Below the pieces are notes generated by a model. It searched no databases. It worked only from the letters and a program-made list of their open reading frames with translations, and had not been told where the DNA came from. Shown one piece after another: positions 35,535 through 47,362 of a stretch of 64,000 nucleotides of DNA; the first letter of the stretch is position 1; the number at the start of each line of letters is the position of its first letter. The translations under genes were made by a program, and so were the position numbers. The DNA comes from Pseudomonas grandcourensis (GTDB lineage: Bacteria > Pseudomonadota > Gammaproteobacteria > Pseudomonadales > Pseudomonadaceae): the NCBI RefSeq assembly GCF_039909015.1, contig NZ_CP150919.1, positions 5,866,501 through 5,930,500 on the forward strand, in the 5' to 3' direction.

Positions 35535-38358
35535 AGTGACGAACCTCGCCGGCGCCGCTGATGTTGTCGACGCAACGACCGCAGATTTCCGGGTGCTCCG
35601 GGTTCACACCGACGTCTTCACGGCAGTGCCAGCAACGGGCGCACTTGGCGTGGCTCGACTTGACGATCTTCAGCTTCAGGCCGCTGACTTCGGTGACCAC
35701 GGCATCGGCCGGTGCCTGCACCAATGGCGCAACACTGGCGGTCGACGTGATCAGTACGAAGCGCAGTTCGTTGCTCAGCTTGGCCAGGTCGGCGGTCAGC
35801 GCGTCTTCGGCGAACAGCGTCACTTCGGCCTGCAGGTTGCCACCGACAGCCTTGGCTGCACGCTGGATCTCCATTTCCTTGTTGACCGCGACCTTGACCG
35901 CCATGATCCGGTCCCAGTAAGCGCGATCCAGCTCGATGCCTTCCGGCAGTTCGCTCAGGCCTTCGTACCAGGTGTTGAGCATGACGGACTCGTTACGCTC
36001 GCCCGGCAGGTACTGCCACAGTTCGTCGGCGGTGAACGCCAGGATCGGCGCGATCCAGCGCACCAATGCTTCAGAGATGTGGAACAGCGCGGTCTGGCAC
36101 GAACGGCGGGCCTTGCTGTCGGCGCCAGTGGTGTACTGACGGTCCTTGATGATGTCGAGGTAGAAGCCGCCCAGCTCCTGCACGCAGAAGTTGTGGATCT
36201 TCGAGTACACGTTCCAGAAGCGGTATTCGCCGTAGTGCTCTTGCAGCTCGCGTTGCAGCAGCAGGGTACGGTCCACGGCCCAACGGTCCAGCGCCAGCAT
36301 TTCTTCGGCCGGCAGCAGGTCGGTGGCCGGGTTGAAGCCGGTCAGGTTCGAAAGCAGGAAACGCGCGGTGTTACGGATACGCCGGTAGGCGTCCGCACTG
36401 CGTTGCAGGATCTGCTCGGAAACCGCCATTTCACCCGAGTAATCGGTCGAAGCGACCCACAGACGCATGATGTCGGCGCCCAGGGTGTCGTTGACTTTCT
36501 GTGGCGCAATCACGTTGCCCAGGGACTTGGACATCTTGCGGCCGGACTCGTCGACGGTGAAGCCGTGGGTCAGCAGCTCGCGGTACGGCGCGTGGTTGTC
36601 GATGGCGCAACCGGTCAGCAGCGACGAGTGGAACCAGCCACGGTGCTGGTCCGAGCCTTCCAGGTACAGATCGGCGCGCGGGCCGGTTTCGTGGCCCATC
36701 GGGTGCGAACCGCGCAGGACGTGCCAGTGCGTGGTGCCCGAGTCGAACCAGACGTCCAGAGTGTCGCTGATCTTGTCGTACTGCGGCGCTTCGTCGCCCA
36801 GGAGTTCCGCGGCGTCCAGCTTGAACCAGGCTTCGATACCTTCGCCTTCAACGCGCTTGGCAACCTCTTCCATCAGCTCGACGGTACGTGGGTGCAACTC
36901 GCCGCTTTCCTTGTTCAGGAAGAACGGGATCGGCACGCCCCAGTTGCGCTGACGGGAAATGCACCAGTCAGGACGGTTGGCGATCATCGAGTGCAGGCGC
37001 GCCTGACCCCAGGCCGGAACGAACTGGGTCTCTTCGATGGCTTTGAGCGAGCGCTGACGCAGGGTGTCGCCGGTGGTCGGCTGCTTGTCCATGCCGATGA
37101 ACCACTGCGCAGTGGCTCGATAGATCAGCGGAGTCTTGTGGCGCCAGCAGTGCATGTAGCTGTGTTCGATGATGGTGGTGTGCAGCAGCGCACCGACTTC
37201 GGTCAGCTTGTCGACGATGGCCGGGTTGGCCTTCCAGATGAACTGGCCGCCGAAGAACTCCAGCGAGGTCGCGTACACGCCGTTGCTTTGGACCGGATTG
37301 AGGATGTCATCGTTGACCATGCCGTACTTCTTGCAGGTCACGAAGTCGTCAACGCCGTATGCCGGAGCGGAGTGAACCACACCAGTGCCGGCGCCCAGCT
37401 CAACGTAGTCGGCCAGGTAAACCGGCGACAGGCGGTCGTAGAACGGGTGACGGAAGTTGATCAGTTCCAGCGCTTTACCGGTGGTGGTCGCAATGACCGA
37501 GCCTTCCAGCGAATAGCGCGCCAGGCACGACTCGACCAGTTCTTCGGCCAGTACCAGCAGCTTGTCGCCGACATCGACCATTGCGTAGTTGAATTCCGGG
37601 TGAACGTTCAGCGCCTGGTTGGCCGGGATGGTCCACGGGGTGGTGGTCCAGATCACGATCGAGGCAGGCTTGGCGAGCGATGGCAGGCCGAAAGCGGCAG
37701 CCAGTTCGGCTTCATCGGCAATCGGGAACGCCACGTCGATGGTCGAGGACTTCTTGTTTTCGTACTCGACTTCCGCCTCGGCCAGGGCCGAACCGCAGTC
37801 AAAGCACCAGTTCACAGGCTTCAGGCCCTTGAACACGAAACCGCCCTTGACGATTTCGGCCAAGGCACGGATTTCACCGGCCTCGTTCTTGAAATCCATG
37901 GTCTTGTACGGGTTGGCGAAGTCGCCCAGCACGCCGAGGCGGATGAACTCGGACTTCTGCCCTTCGATCTGTTCGGTGGCATAGGCCCGGCACAGTTCGC
38001 GGGTCTTGTCCGCGCCCAGGTTCTTGCCATGGGTCACTTCGACCTTGTGCTCGATCGGCAGGCCGTGGCAGTCCCAACCCGGAACATAAGGCGCGTCGAA
38101 GCCCGACAGGGTCTTCGAGCGGATGATCATGTCCTTGAGAATCTTGTTCAGCGCATGACCGATGTGAATCGAGCCGTTGGCGTACGGAGGGCCGTCGTGC
38201 AATACGAACTTCGGACGATCCTTGCCAATCTCGCGCAACTTTCCGTACAGGCCAATACTGTCCCAACGCTGCAGGATCTGCGGTTCGCGCTGTGGCAGGC
38301 CGGCCTTCATTGGGAAGGCGGTGTCCGGAAGGTTTAGCGTGGCTTTATAGTCGGTCAT
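35527..38358 (-). CDS. ileS: Isoleucyl-tRNA synthetase
   Basis: A 943-residue class I synthetase. The HIGH-type motif is [12 protein letters not shown] (about residues 61-72), the editing domain is at about 200-400 ([14 protein letters not shown]), and the KMSKS motif is [11 protein letters not shown] (about 602-612). A C-terminal zinc finger has four cysteines (CARCWHC and CGRC, about 905-930). This form with the C-terminal zinc site is the mupirocin-sensitive bacterial type. It lies 13 bases after ribF, and its stop overlaps lspA. A 961-residue frame on the opposite strand is an antisense shadow. Confidence 0.97.
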   Translation of the reverse strand: MTDYKATLNLPDTAFPMKAGLPQREPQILQRWDSIGLYGKLREIGKDRPKFVLHDGPPYANGSIHIGHALNKILKDMIIRSKTLSGFDAPYVPGWDCHGLPIEHKVEVTHGKNLGADKTRELCRAYATEQIEGQKSEFIRLGVLGDFANPYKTMDFKNEAGEIRALAEIVKGGFVFKGLKPVNWCFDCGSALAEAEVEYENKKSSTIDVAFPIADEAELAAAFGLPSLAKPASIVIWTTTPWTIPANQALNVHPEFNYAMVDVGDKLLVLAEELVESCLARYSLEGSVIATTTGKALELINFRHPFYDRLSPVYLADYVELGAGTGVVHSAPAYGVDDFVTCKKYGMVNDDILNPVQSNGVYATSLEFFGGQFIWKANPAIVDKLTEVGALLHTTIIEHSYMHCWRHKTPLIYRATAQWFIGMDKQPTTGDTLRQRSLKAIEETQFVPAWGQARLHSMIANRPDWCISRQRNWGVPIPFFLNKESGELHPRTVELMEEVAKRVEGEGIEAWFKLDAAELLGDEAPQYDKISDTLDVWFDSGTTHWHVLRGSHPMGHETGPRADLYLEGSDQHRGWFHSSLLTGCAIDNHAPYRELLTHGFTVDESGRKMSKSLGNVIAPQKVNDTLGADIMRLWVASTDYSGEMAVSEQILQRSADAYRRIRNTARFLLSNLTGFNPATDLLPAEEMLALDRWAVDRTLLLQRELQEHYGEYRFWNVYSKIHNFCVQELGGFYLDIIKDRQYTTGADSKARRSCQTALFHISEALVRWIAPILAFTADELWQYLPGERNESVMLNTWYEGLSELPEGIELDRAYWDRIMAVKVAVNKEMEIQRAAKAVGGNLQAEVTLFAEDALTADLAKLSNELRFVLITSTASVAPLVQAPADAVVTEVSGLKLKIVKSSHAKCARCWHCREDVGVNPEHPEICGRCVDNISGAGEVRHYA

Positions 38359-38371
38359 TTAAGGCTCTTCA

Positions 38372-39310
38372 TTAGCGATGGGCGCTAGGTGCGGCTAGTG
38401 CACGGGCGGCGGCGACATCCGCGTTGATCGCCGTTTTCAACGCCTCCAGAGAGGCGAAACGCTGCTCTTCGCGCAGCTTGTGGTGGAAAACCACCGTTAA
38501 ACGCCGGTCATACAGATCGCCGGCAAAATCTAAAAGATGCACTTCCAGGTGGGCCTTGCCATCACCTTGGACCGTGGGCCGCACGCCGATATTGGCGACG
38601 CCGGGCCAGGTCTTGCCATCGATCTCGACATCCACCAGGTAAACCCCAGTGAACGGCACACGACGACGCTTGAGTTGAATATTGGCAGTGGGCGTACCCA
38701 GTTGCCGGGCCAGTTTCTGGCCATGCAATACGCGACCGGCGATCCGGTACGGCCGCCCAAGCAGGCGTTCGGCCAGGGCGAAATCCGCGGAGGCCAGGGC
38801 ATTGCGCACTTGCGTACTGCTGACCCGGATGCCGTCCAGCTCGACGGTTTGCGCCGCTTCGACGGTAAAACCCTGAACGATGCCGGCCTGTTGCAGAAAA
38901 TCGAAATCTCCTGCGCGGTCACAGCCGAAACGGAAGTCGTCCCCGACCTCCAGGTGCTGGACGCCAAGGCCATCCACCAGAATGGTATCGACGAATTCGC
39001 TGGCGCTGAGCTTGCTCAGGCGCTGGTTGAAAGCCAGGCACAGCACACGGTCGACGCCTTCGGCAGCCAGTAATTGCAGCTTGTCCCGCAGGCGGGCCAG
39101 ACGGGCCGGCGCGGTGTCCGGAGCGAAGAACTCTCGCGGCTGCGGTTCGAAAATCACCACGCAGCTGGGCACGCCCAACTCGAGCGCACGCTCACGCAGC
39201 CGCGCCAGGATAGCCTGGTGGCCACGGTGTACACCGTCAAAGTTGCCAATAGTGGCGACACAGCCCCGATGCTGGGGGCGCAGATTGTGGAGGCCTCGAA
39301 CCAGCTGCAT
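38372..39310 (-). CDS. ribF: Bifunctional riboflavin kinase / FAD synthetase
   Basis: A 312-residue enzyme that converts riboflavin to FMN and FAD. The N-terminal nucleotidyltransferase domain (about 1-180) has IGNFDGVHRGHQAIL with the HxGH-like site and the later SSTQVRNAL. The C-terminal kinase domain (about 185-305) has GRPYRIAGRVLHG, LGTPTANIQL and GVANIGVRPTV. ATG 39310 gives MQLVRGLHNLRPQHRG, the usual start; the open frame upstream is not conserved. Gene order murJ-ribF-ileS is standard. Confidence 0.95.
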   Translation of the reverse strand: MQLVRGLHNLRPQHRGCVATIGNFDGVHRGHQAILARLRERALELGVPSCVVIFEPQPREFFAPDTAPARLARLRDKLQLLAAEGVDRVLCLAFNQRLSKLSASEFVDTILVDGLGVQHLEVGDDFRFGCDRAGDFDFLQQAGIVQGFTVEAAQTVELDGIRVSSTQVRNALASADFALAERLLGRPYRIAGRVLHGQKLARQLGTPTANIQLKRRRVPFTGVYLVDVEIDGKTWPGVANIGVRPTVQGDGKAHLEVHLLDFAGDLYDRRLTVVFHHKLREEQRFASLEALKTAINADVAAARALAAPSAHR

Positions 39311-39439
39311 AACGCGCTTCTTGCTCATAAAGTGGTCGATTATAACCACACCCGGCGGCCGACGACAGGCAACACCGTAACCCAAAGTGATCGAGCCGAC
39401 AAAACCGCCGGCTCGCCCGTGTTTATCGAGGCCAGAACC

Positions 39440-40978
39440 TCAGCCCAGCGTCTTGCGATTGAAGTCGCGCAAACGGAAGCCCATCAACACTAACATGCCG
39501 AAATAAGCCACCACACCGGCACCGACCAAGGCACCCAGGCGCAGGAAACGTTCAAGCATCTGCCCCTCACCCCAGGCCGGCATGAAATGCATCCCTGCCA
39601 GCAACACGCCAGACATCACCGCAACCGCAATCACCAGTTTTAAGCCGAACTTTGCCCAGCCCGGTTGCGGCTGGTACATCTGCTGTTTACGCAGCTGATA
39701 GAAGAGCAACCCTGCGTTGAGGCAGGCGCCAGCGCTGATGGCGAGCGCCAGGCCCGCGTGAGCCAGCGGACCGATCAGCATCAGGTTGAACAGCTGGGTG
39801 ACCACCAGGGTGAAAATCGCGATTTTTACCGGCGTTCGGATGTTTTGTTGCGCATAAAAGCCCGGCGCCAGCACCTTGATCACGATAATCCCGAGCAAAC
39901 CGACGGAATAGGCGATCAACGCGCGCTGGGTCATGGCCGCATCATGGGCATCGAACTGACCGTACTGGAACAGCGAAACCGTAAGCGGCTCTGCCAGAAT
40001 CCCCAGCGCCAGGGCGCAAGGCAGCACCAATACGAAGCACAGGCGCAGACCCCAATCGAGGATGCGCGAGTATTCGTGACGATCCTTGTTGGCGTAGGTC
40101 TTGGCCAGGGTTGGCAACAGAATCGTCCCCAGCGCCACACCCAACACGCCAGACGGCAGCTCCATCAAGCGGTCGGCGTAATACATCCAGGACACGGAAC
40201 CGGCAACCAGGAACGAAGCGAAAATGGTGTTGATGATCAGCGAAATCTGGCTCACCGACACCCCGAGGATCGCTGGCAGCATCTGTTTCATAACGCGCCA
40301 GACGCCGGTGTCGCGCAGGTTCAGGCGCGGCAGCACCAGCATGCCGATCTTTTTCAGGTGCGGCAGTTGATAGAGCAACTGCGCCAGGCCACCCACCAGA
40401 ACCGCCCAGCCGAGCGCCATCACGGGCGGATCGAAGTAGGGTGTCAGGAACAACGCAAAAATAATCATGCTGACGTTAAGCAGCGTCGGCACGAATGCCG
40501 GGACCGAAAAACGGTTCCAGGTGTTGAGGATCGCACCCGCCAGCGACGACAGGGAAATCAGCAATATGTAAGGAAAGGTCACCCGCAACAGGTTGGAAGT
40601 GAGCTCGAATTTTTCCGGCGTATTGGTGAAACCCGGCGCGGTGACCCAGATGACCCACGGCGCGGCGATCATGCCCAACACCGTGACCAGCGCCAATACC
40701 AGCGTCAGCAGGCCCGAGACATAGGCAATGAATGTGCGGGTCGCCTCTTCACCCTGCTGGCTTTTGTATTCCGCGAGAATCGGCACGAATGCCTGGGAAA
40801 ACGCCCCCTCGGCAAAGATCCGCCGCAGCAGATTGGGCAATTTGAAGGCGATAAAGAAGGCGTCGGTCGCCATTCCCGCGCCAAATGTACGCGCAATAAG
40901 GGTGTCACGAACAAACCCCAGAACCCGGGAAAGCATCGTGATAGAGCTGACGGCGGCCAACGATTTGAGCAGATTCAT
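39440..40978 (-). CDS. murJ: Lipid II flippase MurJ
   Basis: A 512-residue MOP-superfamily membrane protein that moves lipid II across the inner membrane. About 14 membrane segments are visible. The N-terminal [20 protein letters not shown] and [20 protein letters not shown] are strongly characteristic, as are [20 protein letters not shown] and [16 protein letters not shown]. It is divergent from rpsT and 129 bases upstream of ribF. Confidence 0.95.
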   Translation of the reverse strand: MNLLKSLAAVSSITMLSRVLGFVRDTLIARTFGAGMATDAFFIAFKLPNLLRRIFAEGAFSQAFVPILAEYKSQQGEEATRTFIAYVSGLLTLVLALVTVLGMIAAPWVIWVTAPGFTNTPEKFELTSNLLRVTFPYILLISLSSLAGAILNTWNRFSVPAFVPTLLNVSMIIFALFLTPYFDPPVMALGWAVLVGGLAQLLYQLPHLKKIGMLVLPRLNLRDTGVWRVMKQMLPAILGVSVSQISLIINTIFASFLVAGSVSWMYYADRLMELPSGVLGVALGTILLPTLAKTYANKDRHEYSRILDWGLRLCFVLVLPCALALGILAEPLTVSLFQYGQFDAHDAAMTQRALIAYSVGLLGIIVIKVLAPGFYAQQNIRTPVKIAIFTLVVTQLFNLMLIGPLAHAGLALAISAGACLNAGLLFYQLRKQQMYQPQPGWAKFGLKLVIAVAVMSGVLLAGMHFMPAWGEGQMLERFLRLGALVGAGVVAYFGMLVLMGFRLRDFNRKTLG

Positions 40979-41112
40979 TGAAAGAGTTTGTGCCTGTCGA
41001 TAAACAGCAGGCGAATAAAGCGCCTACTTATGCGATACTCCGCGCCGCAACAGCACAGAGCCAAAGCTCGCGAGTTTACAGGTCACACGCCGGAAAGAAA
41101 TATTCTGTGCCA

Positions 41113-41251
41113 CCGACCTCATGAAAACGTGACGAGCGAAGGCAAGACAAGGCGAAAACAGGCGAGAAAGCGGAGTTGACGAACGTCAATGAGCATTTCG
41201 AGTCTGTTTTCAACGCAGTATTGCCGAGCGTAGTAGTTTTCATGGGGTCGG
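41113..41251. repeat. Large imperfect palindrome (about 139 bases), candidate MITE-like repeat
   Basis: This stretch between murJ and rpsT reads as an imperfect inverted repeat centred near 41182 (TTGACG-AA-CGTCAA). The inner arms are AAAACAGGCGAGAAAGCGGA and the complement of TCGAGTCTGTTTT, and the outer arms are CCGACCTCATGAAAAC and GTTTTCATGGGGTCGG. A short minus-strand frame inside (from 41240 down) translates to a peptide that, from memory, is found as many spurious 'hypothetical' copies in fluorescens-group genomes, as expected for a dispersed repeat. The rest of the 388-base gap holds the rpsT promoter. Confidence 0.7.
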
Positions 41252-41284
41252 GACCGACCACTTAGCGGAACGTTTCCTCCGCCC

Positions 41285-41313
41285 TTGACAAGACTTCAAC
41301 TCATCGGCATGAT
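41285..41313 (+). promoter_or_regulatory. Sigma-70 promoter of rpsT
   Basis: TTGACA, 17 bases, then CATGAT, lying 54 bases before the rpsT start. A perfect -35 at optimal spacing fits a strong ribosomal-protein promoter. Confidence 0.7.
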
Positions 41314-41366
41314 TCGCGGCCTATTTTGTTTGCTATTTCCTAAAAAGTCTTTCGAGGAGCTCGACG

Positions 41367-41645
41367 GTGGCCAACTCACCTTCCGCCAAAAAACGTGCAA
41401 AACAGGCTGAGAAGCGTCGCAGCCACAACGCCAGCCTGCGTTCCATGGTTCGTACCTACATCAAGAATGTAGTTAAGGCCATCGACGCAAAAGACGCTGC
41501 CAAAGCTCAAGCTGCTTACGTTCTGGCTGTGCCAGTTATCGACCGTATGGCCGATAAAGGCATCATCCACAAGAACAAGGCCGCTCGTCATAAGAGCCGC
41601 CTGAATGGCCACGTTAAGGCCCTGAACGTTGCCGCTGCTGCCTAA
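41367..41645 (+). CDS. rpsT: 30S ribosomal protein S20
   Basis: A 92-residue basic ribosomal protein that binds 16S rRNA. It starts [20 protein letters not shown] and continues with the long helix [20 protein letters not shown] and [11 protein letters not shown]. The start codon is GTG, preceded by GAGGAG; non-ATG starts are common for rpsT and may take part in its autoregulation. A terminator follows closely. Confidence 0.97.
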   Translation: MANSPSAKKRAKQAEKRRSHNASLRSMVRTYIKNVVKAIDAKDAAKAQAAYVLAVPVIDRMADKGIIHKNKAARHKSRLNGHVKALNVAAAA

Positions 41646-41658
41646 GCGACTCGTTCAT

Positions 41659-41690
41659 TAAAAAACCGACCTCAGGGTCGGTTTTTTATT
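41659..41690 (+). terminator. Rho-independent terminator of rpsT
   Basis: AAAAAACCGACC-TCA-GGGTCGGTTTTTTATT directly follows rpsT. Confidence 0.92.
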
Positions 41691-41712
41691 GCCTGCGATT
41701 TGATGGGCACAC

Positions 41713-41757
41713 AAAAAAACTGTGGGAGCAAGCTTGCTCGCTCCCACAGTTTTTTTG
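41713..41757. repeat. REP palindrome flanked by A and T runs, probable terminator of creA
   Basis: The 28-base REP palindrome at 41721-41748 is preceded by AAAAAAAC and followed by GTTTTTTT. It therefore has the form of a bidirectional rho-independent terminator between convergent rpsT and creA. It is an example of a REP that may do regulatory work. Confidence 0.8.
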
Positions 41758-41764
41758 CGTGAAA

Positions 41765-42229
41765 TTACTGAGCGTGCGCCCACGGCAAAATCGGAATCGC
41801 CGTCACCGCATTCTGCGGACTGCCCTCAATCAAGCGATCGCTGTACACCAAGTACACCAGCGTATTGCGCTTCTTGTCGAGGAAGCGCACCACCTGCATG
41901 GTCTTGAACACCAGGGACGTGCGCTCCTTGAACACCTCATCACCATCCTTGAGCTCACCCTTGAAGCTGATGGGCCCGACCTGCCGGCAAGCGATAGACG
42001 CTTCGGCACGATCCTCGGCCAAACCAAGACCGCCTTTCACCCCGCCGGTCTTGGCGCGAGACAGATAGCAGGTCACGCCATCGACTTTGGGATCATCAAA
42101 GGCCTCGACCACGATCCGGTCATTCGGCCCGACAAACTTGAACACCGTCGACACCTGACCGATCTCTTCGGCCGAAGCCATCAGCGGCATCGCCAGCAAT
42201 AGCCCCAACAATCCTTTTGCCACACGCAT
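41765..42229 (-). CDS. creA: CreA family protein
   Basis: A 154-residue exported protein. The signal peptide is [20 protein letters not shown]. The mature part has the CreA hallmarks [39 protein letters not shown] and [16 protein letters not shown], with two cysteines likely to be disulphide-bonded. The function of CreA is unknown despite its place in the E. coli creABCD locus. It starts 12 bases after proB and is probably co-transcribed with it. Confidence 0.9.
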   Translation of the reverse strand: MRVAKGLLGLLLAMPLMASAEEIGQVSTVFKFVGPNDRIVVEAFDDPKVDGVTCYLSRAKTGGVKGGLGLAEDRAEASIACRQVGPISFKGELKDGDEVFKERTSLVFKTMQVVRFLDKKRNTLVYLVYSDRLIEGSPQNAVTAIPILPWAHAQ

Positions 42230-42241
42230 TCAGGTATTCCT

Positions 42242-43360
42242 TCAGACCAGGATCAGGTTATCGCGGTGAACCAGTTCCGGTTCTGCCATGTAACCCAACA
42301 GACCGACAATCGCCTCGGACGACTGACCGATGATTTTTTGCGCTTCCAGTGCACTGTAGTTGGCCAGGCCACGGGCAATCTCGCGACCGTCCGGCGCCAC
42401 GCAGACCACCATCTCGCCGCGACGGAAGCTGCCCTGCACCAACTTGACCCCAACCGGCAGCAAGCTCTTGTTGCCCTCGGACAACGCGGTTACAGCACCC
42501 GCATCCAGCACCAGGGTGCCACGGGTTTGCAGATGACCGGCCAGCCACTGCTTGCGCGCCGCCAGCATGCCGCGCTCCGGCGACAGTAAGGTACCGATGC
42601 GCTCGCCCGCCTTGAGGCGATCCAGCACACGCTCAATACGCCCACCAACGATGATGGTGTGAGCGCCTGAACGAGCCGCCAGACGCGCAGCACGCAATTT
42701 GGTCTGCATGCCACCACGCCCCAGCGCACCGCCGGTGCCACCCGCCACCGCGTCGAGCGCCGGGTCATCGGCACGCGCCTCGTAAATCAGCTGGGCATCC
42801 GGATTGTTGCGCGGATCGGCGTCGAACATGCCGTCGCGATCCGTCAGGATCACCAGCAAGTCAGCCTCGACCAGGTTGGCCACCAGTGCCGCCAGGGTGT
42901 CGTTGTCGCCAAAACGGATTTCGTCGGTGACCACGGTGTCGTTCTCGTTGATCACCGGAATGACCTTCAGTTCGACCAGCGCACGCAAGGTGCTGCGGGC
43001 GTTCAGGTAGCGCTTGCGATCGGACAAGTCGTCGTGAGTCAGGAGAATCTGCGCGGTATGCCGGCCATGCTCGGCAAAGCTCGACTCCCAGGCCTGCACC
43101 AACCCCATCTGGCCGATTGCGGCAGCAGCCTGAAGTTCGTGCATCGCACTGGGTCGCGAGGTCCAGCCCAAACGGCTCATACCGGCCGCCACCGCCCCGG
43201 AGGACACCAGCACCAGTTCGACACCCGCCTCATGCAAAGCCACCATCTGCTCAACCCAGACACCCATTGCCGCGCGATCCAGGCCCTTGCCGTCCGCCGT
43301 CAGCAAAGCGCTGCCGATCTTCACGACCCAACGCTGCGCACCTGTCACCTTGCTCCGCAT
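42242..43360 (-). CDS. proB: Glutamate 5-kinase
   Basis: A 372-residue enzyme that phosphorylates glutamate in the first step of proline synthesis. The amino-acid kinase domain (about 1-255) shows [42 protein letters not shown] and [20 protein letters not shown]-terminal PUA domain (about 275-365) contains [13 protein letters not shown] and [23 protein letters not shown] 43360 gives the usual 372 residues; the upstream in-frame codons are not conserved. In pseudomonads it follows obgE. Confidence 0.95.
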   Translation of the reverse strand: MRSKVTGAQRWVVKIGSALLTADGKGLDRAAMGVWVEQMVALHEAGVELVLVSSGAVAAGMSRLGWTSRPSAMHELQAAAAIGQMGLVQAWESSFAEHGRHTAQILLTHDDLSDRKRYLNARSTLRALVELKVIPVINENDTVVTDEIRFGDNDTLAALVANLVEADLLVILTDRDGMFDADPRNNPDAQLIYEARADDPALDAVAGGTGGALGRGGMQTKLRAARLAARSGAHTIIVGGRIERVLDRLKAGERIGTLLSPERGMLAARKQWLAGHLQTRGTLVLDAGAVTALSEGNKSLLPVGVKLVQGSFRRGEMVVCVAPDGREIARGLANYSALEAQKIIGQSSEAIVGLLGYMAEPELVHRDNLILV

Positions 43361-43453
43361 CATCTTCAACCTTAGCTTGAGGGCAGCGCGACCTAGCACT
43401 GCCCGTGACGTTATTCGTGGTTATTCGTGACCAACAATCGATTTCCAGATACC

Positions 43454-43480
43454 AAAACGCCGCTCGATTGAGCGGCGCTT
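43454..43480 (-). terminator. Rho-independent terminator of obgE
   Basis: On the minus strand, AAGCGCCGCT-CAATCG-AGCGGCGTTTT. It lies between obgE and proB. Confidence 0.75.
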
Positions 43481-43497
43481 AAGTTTATCGCAACGAA

Positions 43498-44760
<1,263 letters not shown>

Positions 44761-44872
44761 TCAAGACATAAGACTCTTGCAAAAATGAGCGCAGCGACCC
44801 TGAACCACGATACCCACATCGTACGCCGACAGCCCATACAAACAGCTTTGCAAGAGACTCACCCCACAAACG

Positions 44873-44902
44873 AAAAAGCCCCGTCGCGAGACAGGGCTTT
44901 TC
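44873..44902 (-). terminator. Terminator between rpmA and obgE
   Basis: On the minus strand, AAAAGCCCTGTCTC-GCGA-CGGGGCTTTTTCG. It lies just after rpmA, so obgE may partly depend on read-through. Confidence 0.85.
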
Positions 44903-44916
44903 CAGCGATCGCGCAA

Positions 44917-45174
44917 TTAAGCTGCGATTACGCTCACGTAACGACGACCGAAGGCGCCTTTTACTTCGAACTTGATCACGCCTTCGACTTTAGCGAAGAG
45001 GGTGTGATCTTTACCCATGCCAACGCCGTAGCCAGCGTGGAATTGGGTGCCGCGCTGACGCACGATGATGTTGCCTGCTTTGATAGCCTGGCCGCCATAC
45101 ATCTTCACGCCAAGGCGTTTGGCTTCTGAGTCGCGACCGTTACGGGTACTACCACCAGCTTTTTTGTGTGCCAT
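44917..45174 (-). CDS. rpmA: 50S ribosomal protein L27
   Basis: An 85-residue ribosomal protein near the peptidyl-transferase centre. It starts [20 protein letters not shown] and contains [20 protein letters not shown] and [20 protein letters not shown]. There is no Firmicutes-type cleavable N-terminus. It lies 35 bases after rplU. Confidence 0.97.
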   Translation of the reverse strand: MAHKKAGGSTRNGRDSEAKRLGVKMYGGQAIKAGNIIVRQRGTQFHAGYGVGMGKDHTLFAKVEGVIKFEVKGAFGRRYVSVIAA

Positions 45175-45209
45175 GAGTTCAATTCTCCTAGTGAGGAATT
45201 AGGCTGTAA

Positions 45210-45524
45210 TTAAGCCTGAATACCGGTGATTTTGATCTCGGTGTACCACTGGCGGTGGCCCATACGCTTCATGTGGTGCTTACGGCGACGGAACTTGATG
45301 ATGCGGACTTTATCGTGACGACCTTGGGAGATCACTTCAGCCACAACGGTAGCGCCAGCAACAACTGGAGCGCCGATATTCACGTCGTCACCGTTGGCAA
45401 CCAACAGAACGCGATCAAAGGTAACGGATTCGCCGGTAGCGATTTCCAGTTTTTCGATCTTCAGGTATTCACCTGGGGCGACTTTGTACTGCTTGCCGCC
45501 AGTAACGATTACTGCATAAGACAT
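45210..45524 (-). CDS. rplU: 50S ribosomal protein L21
   Basis: A 104-residue ribosomal protein. It starts [20 protein letters not shown] and ends [23 protein letters not shown] 45524 has GGAG eight bases upstream; the open frame extends further but those codons lie in the promoter region. It heads the rplU-rpmA operon and diverges from ispB. Confidence 0.97.
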   Translation of the reverse strand: MSYAVIVTGGKQYKVAPGEYLKIEKLEIATGESVTFDRVLLVANGDDVNIGAPVVAGATVVAEVISQGRHDKVRIIKFRRRKHHMKRMGHRQWYTEIKITGIQA

Positions 45525-45655
45525 GGTATTTCTCCGATAATCCTGCTCACCCAGCTCTTTATAAGAAGAGGTATTGGCTGGCATGGCTGCATGGGGCTGG
45601 AGGCCCGCTTGCAATTGCGTAAGGCAGGTGCTGCCCAGGAAGTTCAGGGTGCGCG

Positions 45656-45684
45656 ATTGTACGCAAGGCACGAGCGCCTTGCAA
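45656..45684 (-). promoter_or_regulatory. Sigma-70 promoter of rplU-rpmA
   Basis: On the minus strand, TTGCAA, 17 bases, then TACAAT. Transcription would start about 125 bases before rplU, leaving a leader long enough for regulation. Confidence 0.8.
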
Positions 45685-45702
45685 GGGGCCGTCCATCGCG
45701 CC

Positions 45703-45731
45703 TTGACACCTGCAAGCGTGGGTCCTAGCAT
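45703..45731 (+). promoter_or_regulatory. Sigma-70 promoter of ispB
   Basis: TTGACA, 17 bases, then TAGCAT, 33 bases before the ispB ATG. It lies back to back with the rplU promoter, with the two -35 elements only 18 bases apart. Confidence 0.78.
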
Positions 45732-45763
45732 GCCGCGCAACCCTTCTGGAGCGACTGTCGCTG

Positions 45764-46732
45764 ATGCAACCCCAAGCTTTTTACCGCGCGGTGGCGGACG
45801 ATTTTAGCGCCGTCGACGGCATCATCAAGAAGCAGCTGACTTCTCGAGTGCCGCTGGTATCGAAAATCGGCGATTACATTACCTCGGCCGGCGGCAAACG
45901 CCTGCGTCCTTTATTAGTGTTGCTGTGTGGCAAGGCCCTGGGTCGCGAAGGCGACGAGCTGCGCCTGCTGGCCGCGACCATCGAGTTCCTGCACACCGCT
46001 ACCCTGCTGCATGACGATGTGGTCGACATGTCCGGCATGCGCCGTGGCCGCTCGACCGCCAACGCCATGTGGGGCAACGCGCCAAGCGTACTGGTCGGTG
46101 ACTTCCTGTATTCGCGCTCGTTCGAAATGATGGTCGAGCTGGGTTCGATGCCGGTGATGAAGATCCTTTCGCAAGCCACGCGCATCATCGCCGAAGGCGA
46201 AGTGTTGCAGCTGTCGAAGGTTCGTGACGCCAGCACCACCGAAGAAACCTACATGGAAGTCATCCGCGGCAAGACCGCGATGCTCTTCGAAGCCTCGACC
46301 CACAGCGCCGCTGCCCTGTGCCAGGCCTCGCCGGAACAGGCCGAAGCCCTGCGCACATTCGGTGATCACCTGGGCGTGGCCTTCCAGCTGGTCGATGACC
46401 TGCTCGACTACAAAGGCGACGCCGAAACCCTGGGCAAGAACGTCGGAGACGACCTGGCCGAAGGCAAGCCGACCTTGCCGCTGATCTACACCATGCGCGA
46501 AGGTACGCCGGAACAGGCCGCCCTGGTGCGCAAGGCAATCCAGAAAGGCGGAATCGAAGACCTGGAAAGCATCCGCGAAGCCGTGGAAGCCTCGGGCTCG
46601 CTGGAGTACACCGCGCAACTGGCACGCGATTATGTGGCCCGTGCGATCAAGTGCCTCGAAGCGCTGCCAGCCAGCGAATATCGCGATGCACTGGTTGAAC
46701 TGAGCGAGTTCGCGGTAGCCCGCACGCACTGA
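45764..46732 (+). CDS. ispB: Octaprenyl-type polyprenyl diphosphate synthase
   Basis: A 322-residue trans-prenyltransferase that makes the side chain of ubiquinone. The first aspartate-rich motif is LHDDVVD (about residues 83-89) and the second is LVDDLLDY (about 209-216). Other marks are [14 protein letters not shown] and [10 protein letters not shown]. Pseudomonads make ubiquinone-9, so the product may be the nonaprenyl chain; length cannot be read from sequence. It is divergent from rplU. Confidence 0.94.
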   Translation: MQPQAFYRAVADDFSAVDGIIKKQLTSRVPLVSKIGDYITSAGGKRLRPLLVLLCGKALGREGDELRLLAATIEFLHTATLLHDDVVDMSGMRRGRSTANAMWGNAPSVLVGDFLYSRSFEMMVELGSMPVMKILSQATRIIAEGEVLQLSKVRDASTTEETYMEVIRGKTAMLFEASTHSAAALCQASPEQAEALRTFGDHLGVAFQLVDDLLDYKGDAETLGKNVGDDLAEGKPTLPLIYTMREGTPEQAALVRKAIQKGGIEDLESIREAVEASGSLEYTAQLARDYVARAIKCLEALPASEYRDALVELSEFAVARTH

Positions 46733-46745
46733 CAGCACTGCAAAA

Positions 46746-46771
46746 CCCTGTGGGAGCAAGCTCCCCCAGGG
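46746..46771 (+). terminator. REP-derived hairpin after ispB
   Basis: CCCTGTGGGAGCAAGCTCCCCCAGGG forms a long hairpin starting 14 bases after the ispB stop. Its left half is a REP-type sequence. No long T run follows, so termination is likely but unproven. Confidence 0.5.
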
Positions 46772-46864
46772 TTGTTCACCACAGGTTTCCTGCGCTGCGC
46801 CCTCTCCCGCCTAAAACCCTATACAATGTGCGCTTTTTAGCGATCCTGAATCCAAGGAGCCTTA

Positions 46865-47206
46865 GTGAGCACGTTGCCACCCTGCCCAAAATGCAATTCC
46901 GAATACACTTATGAAGACGGCGCTCAGCTGATCTGCCCCGAGTGCGCCCACGAATGGTCCGCCAGTGGTGAAGCCGAAGCGGTGTCCGATGACGCAGTGA
47001 AAAAGGATTCGGTCGGCAACGTCCTGCAGGACGGCGACACCATCACCGTGATCAAGGACCTCAAGGTCAAGGGTACGTCTTTGGTGGTCAAGGTCGGCAC
47101 CAAGGTCAAGAACATCCGCCTGTGCGATGGCGATCACGACATCGATTGCAAGATCGACGGCATCGGCCCGATGAAACTCAAGTCCGAGTTCGTCAGAAAA
47201 GTCTGA
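46865..47206 (+). CDS. yjdM: Zinc-ribbon protein YjdM (PhnA-like)
   Basis: A 113-residue protein with an N-terminal zinc ribbon (CPKC at about residues 7-10 and CPEC at about 25-28) and a C-terminal SH3-like PhnA domain (about 45-113, [20 protein letters not shown], ending [10 protein letters not shown]). Although once linked to phosphonate use (YjdM/PhnA), its role is unknown. The start is GTG 46865, preceded by AAGGAG. Confidence 0.92.
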   Translation: MSTLPPCPKCNSEYTYEDGAQLICPECAHEWSASGEAEAVSDDAVKKDSVGNVLQDGDTITVIKDLKVKGTSLVVKVGTKVKNIRLCDGDHDIDCKIDGIGPMKLKSEFVRKV

Positions 47207-47362
47207 GCCTGCTGTTCTCCATCCCGCGCCCGGCGTGGGATGGCGCCTCCCCCTCCCCGCTTCACCCAGTAAATCCTCGCAATAGCCAAACGCCAGTCGT
47301 TTTGACCTGACGCAATCTTTACCCGGAAAAAGCGCAAACCGCCAATAGGCCCTTGCTATTTG

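Noticed and set aside
35452..38337. 961-codon open frame antisense to ileS
   Set aside because: Long antisense frames arise from high third-position G+C. The plus-strand translation has no family features, and ileS on the minus strand is unmistakable.
39665..40981. 438-codon frame antisense to murJ
   Set aside because: Same Q/H/R-rich shadow of a membrane protein.
41076..41240. Small minus-strand ORF inside the palindromic repeat near rpsT
   Set aside because: It lies wholly inside the 139-base inverted repeat. Such ORFs are repeatedly annotated in this group but look like products of the repeat, with no ribosome site.
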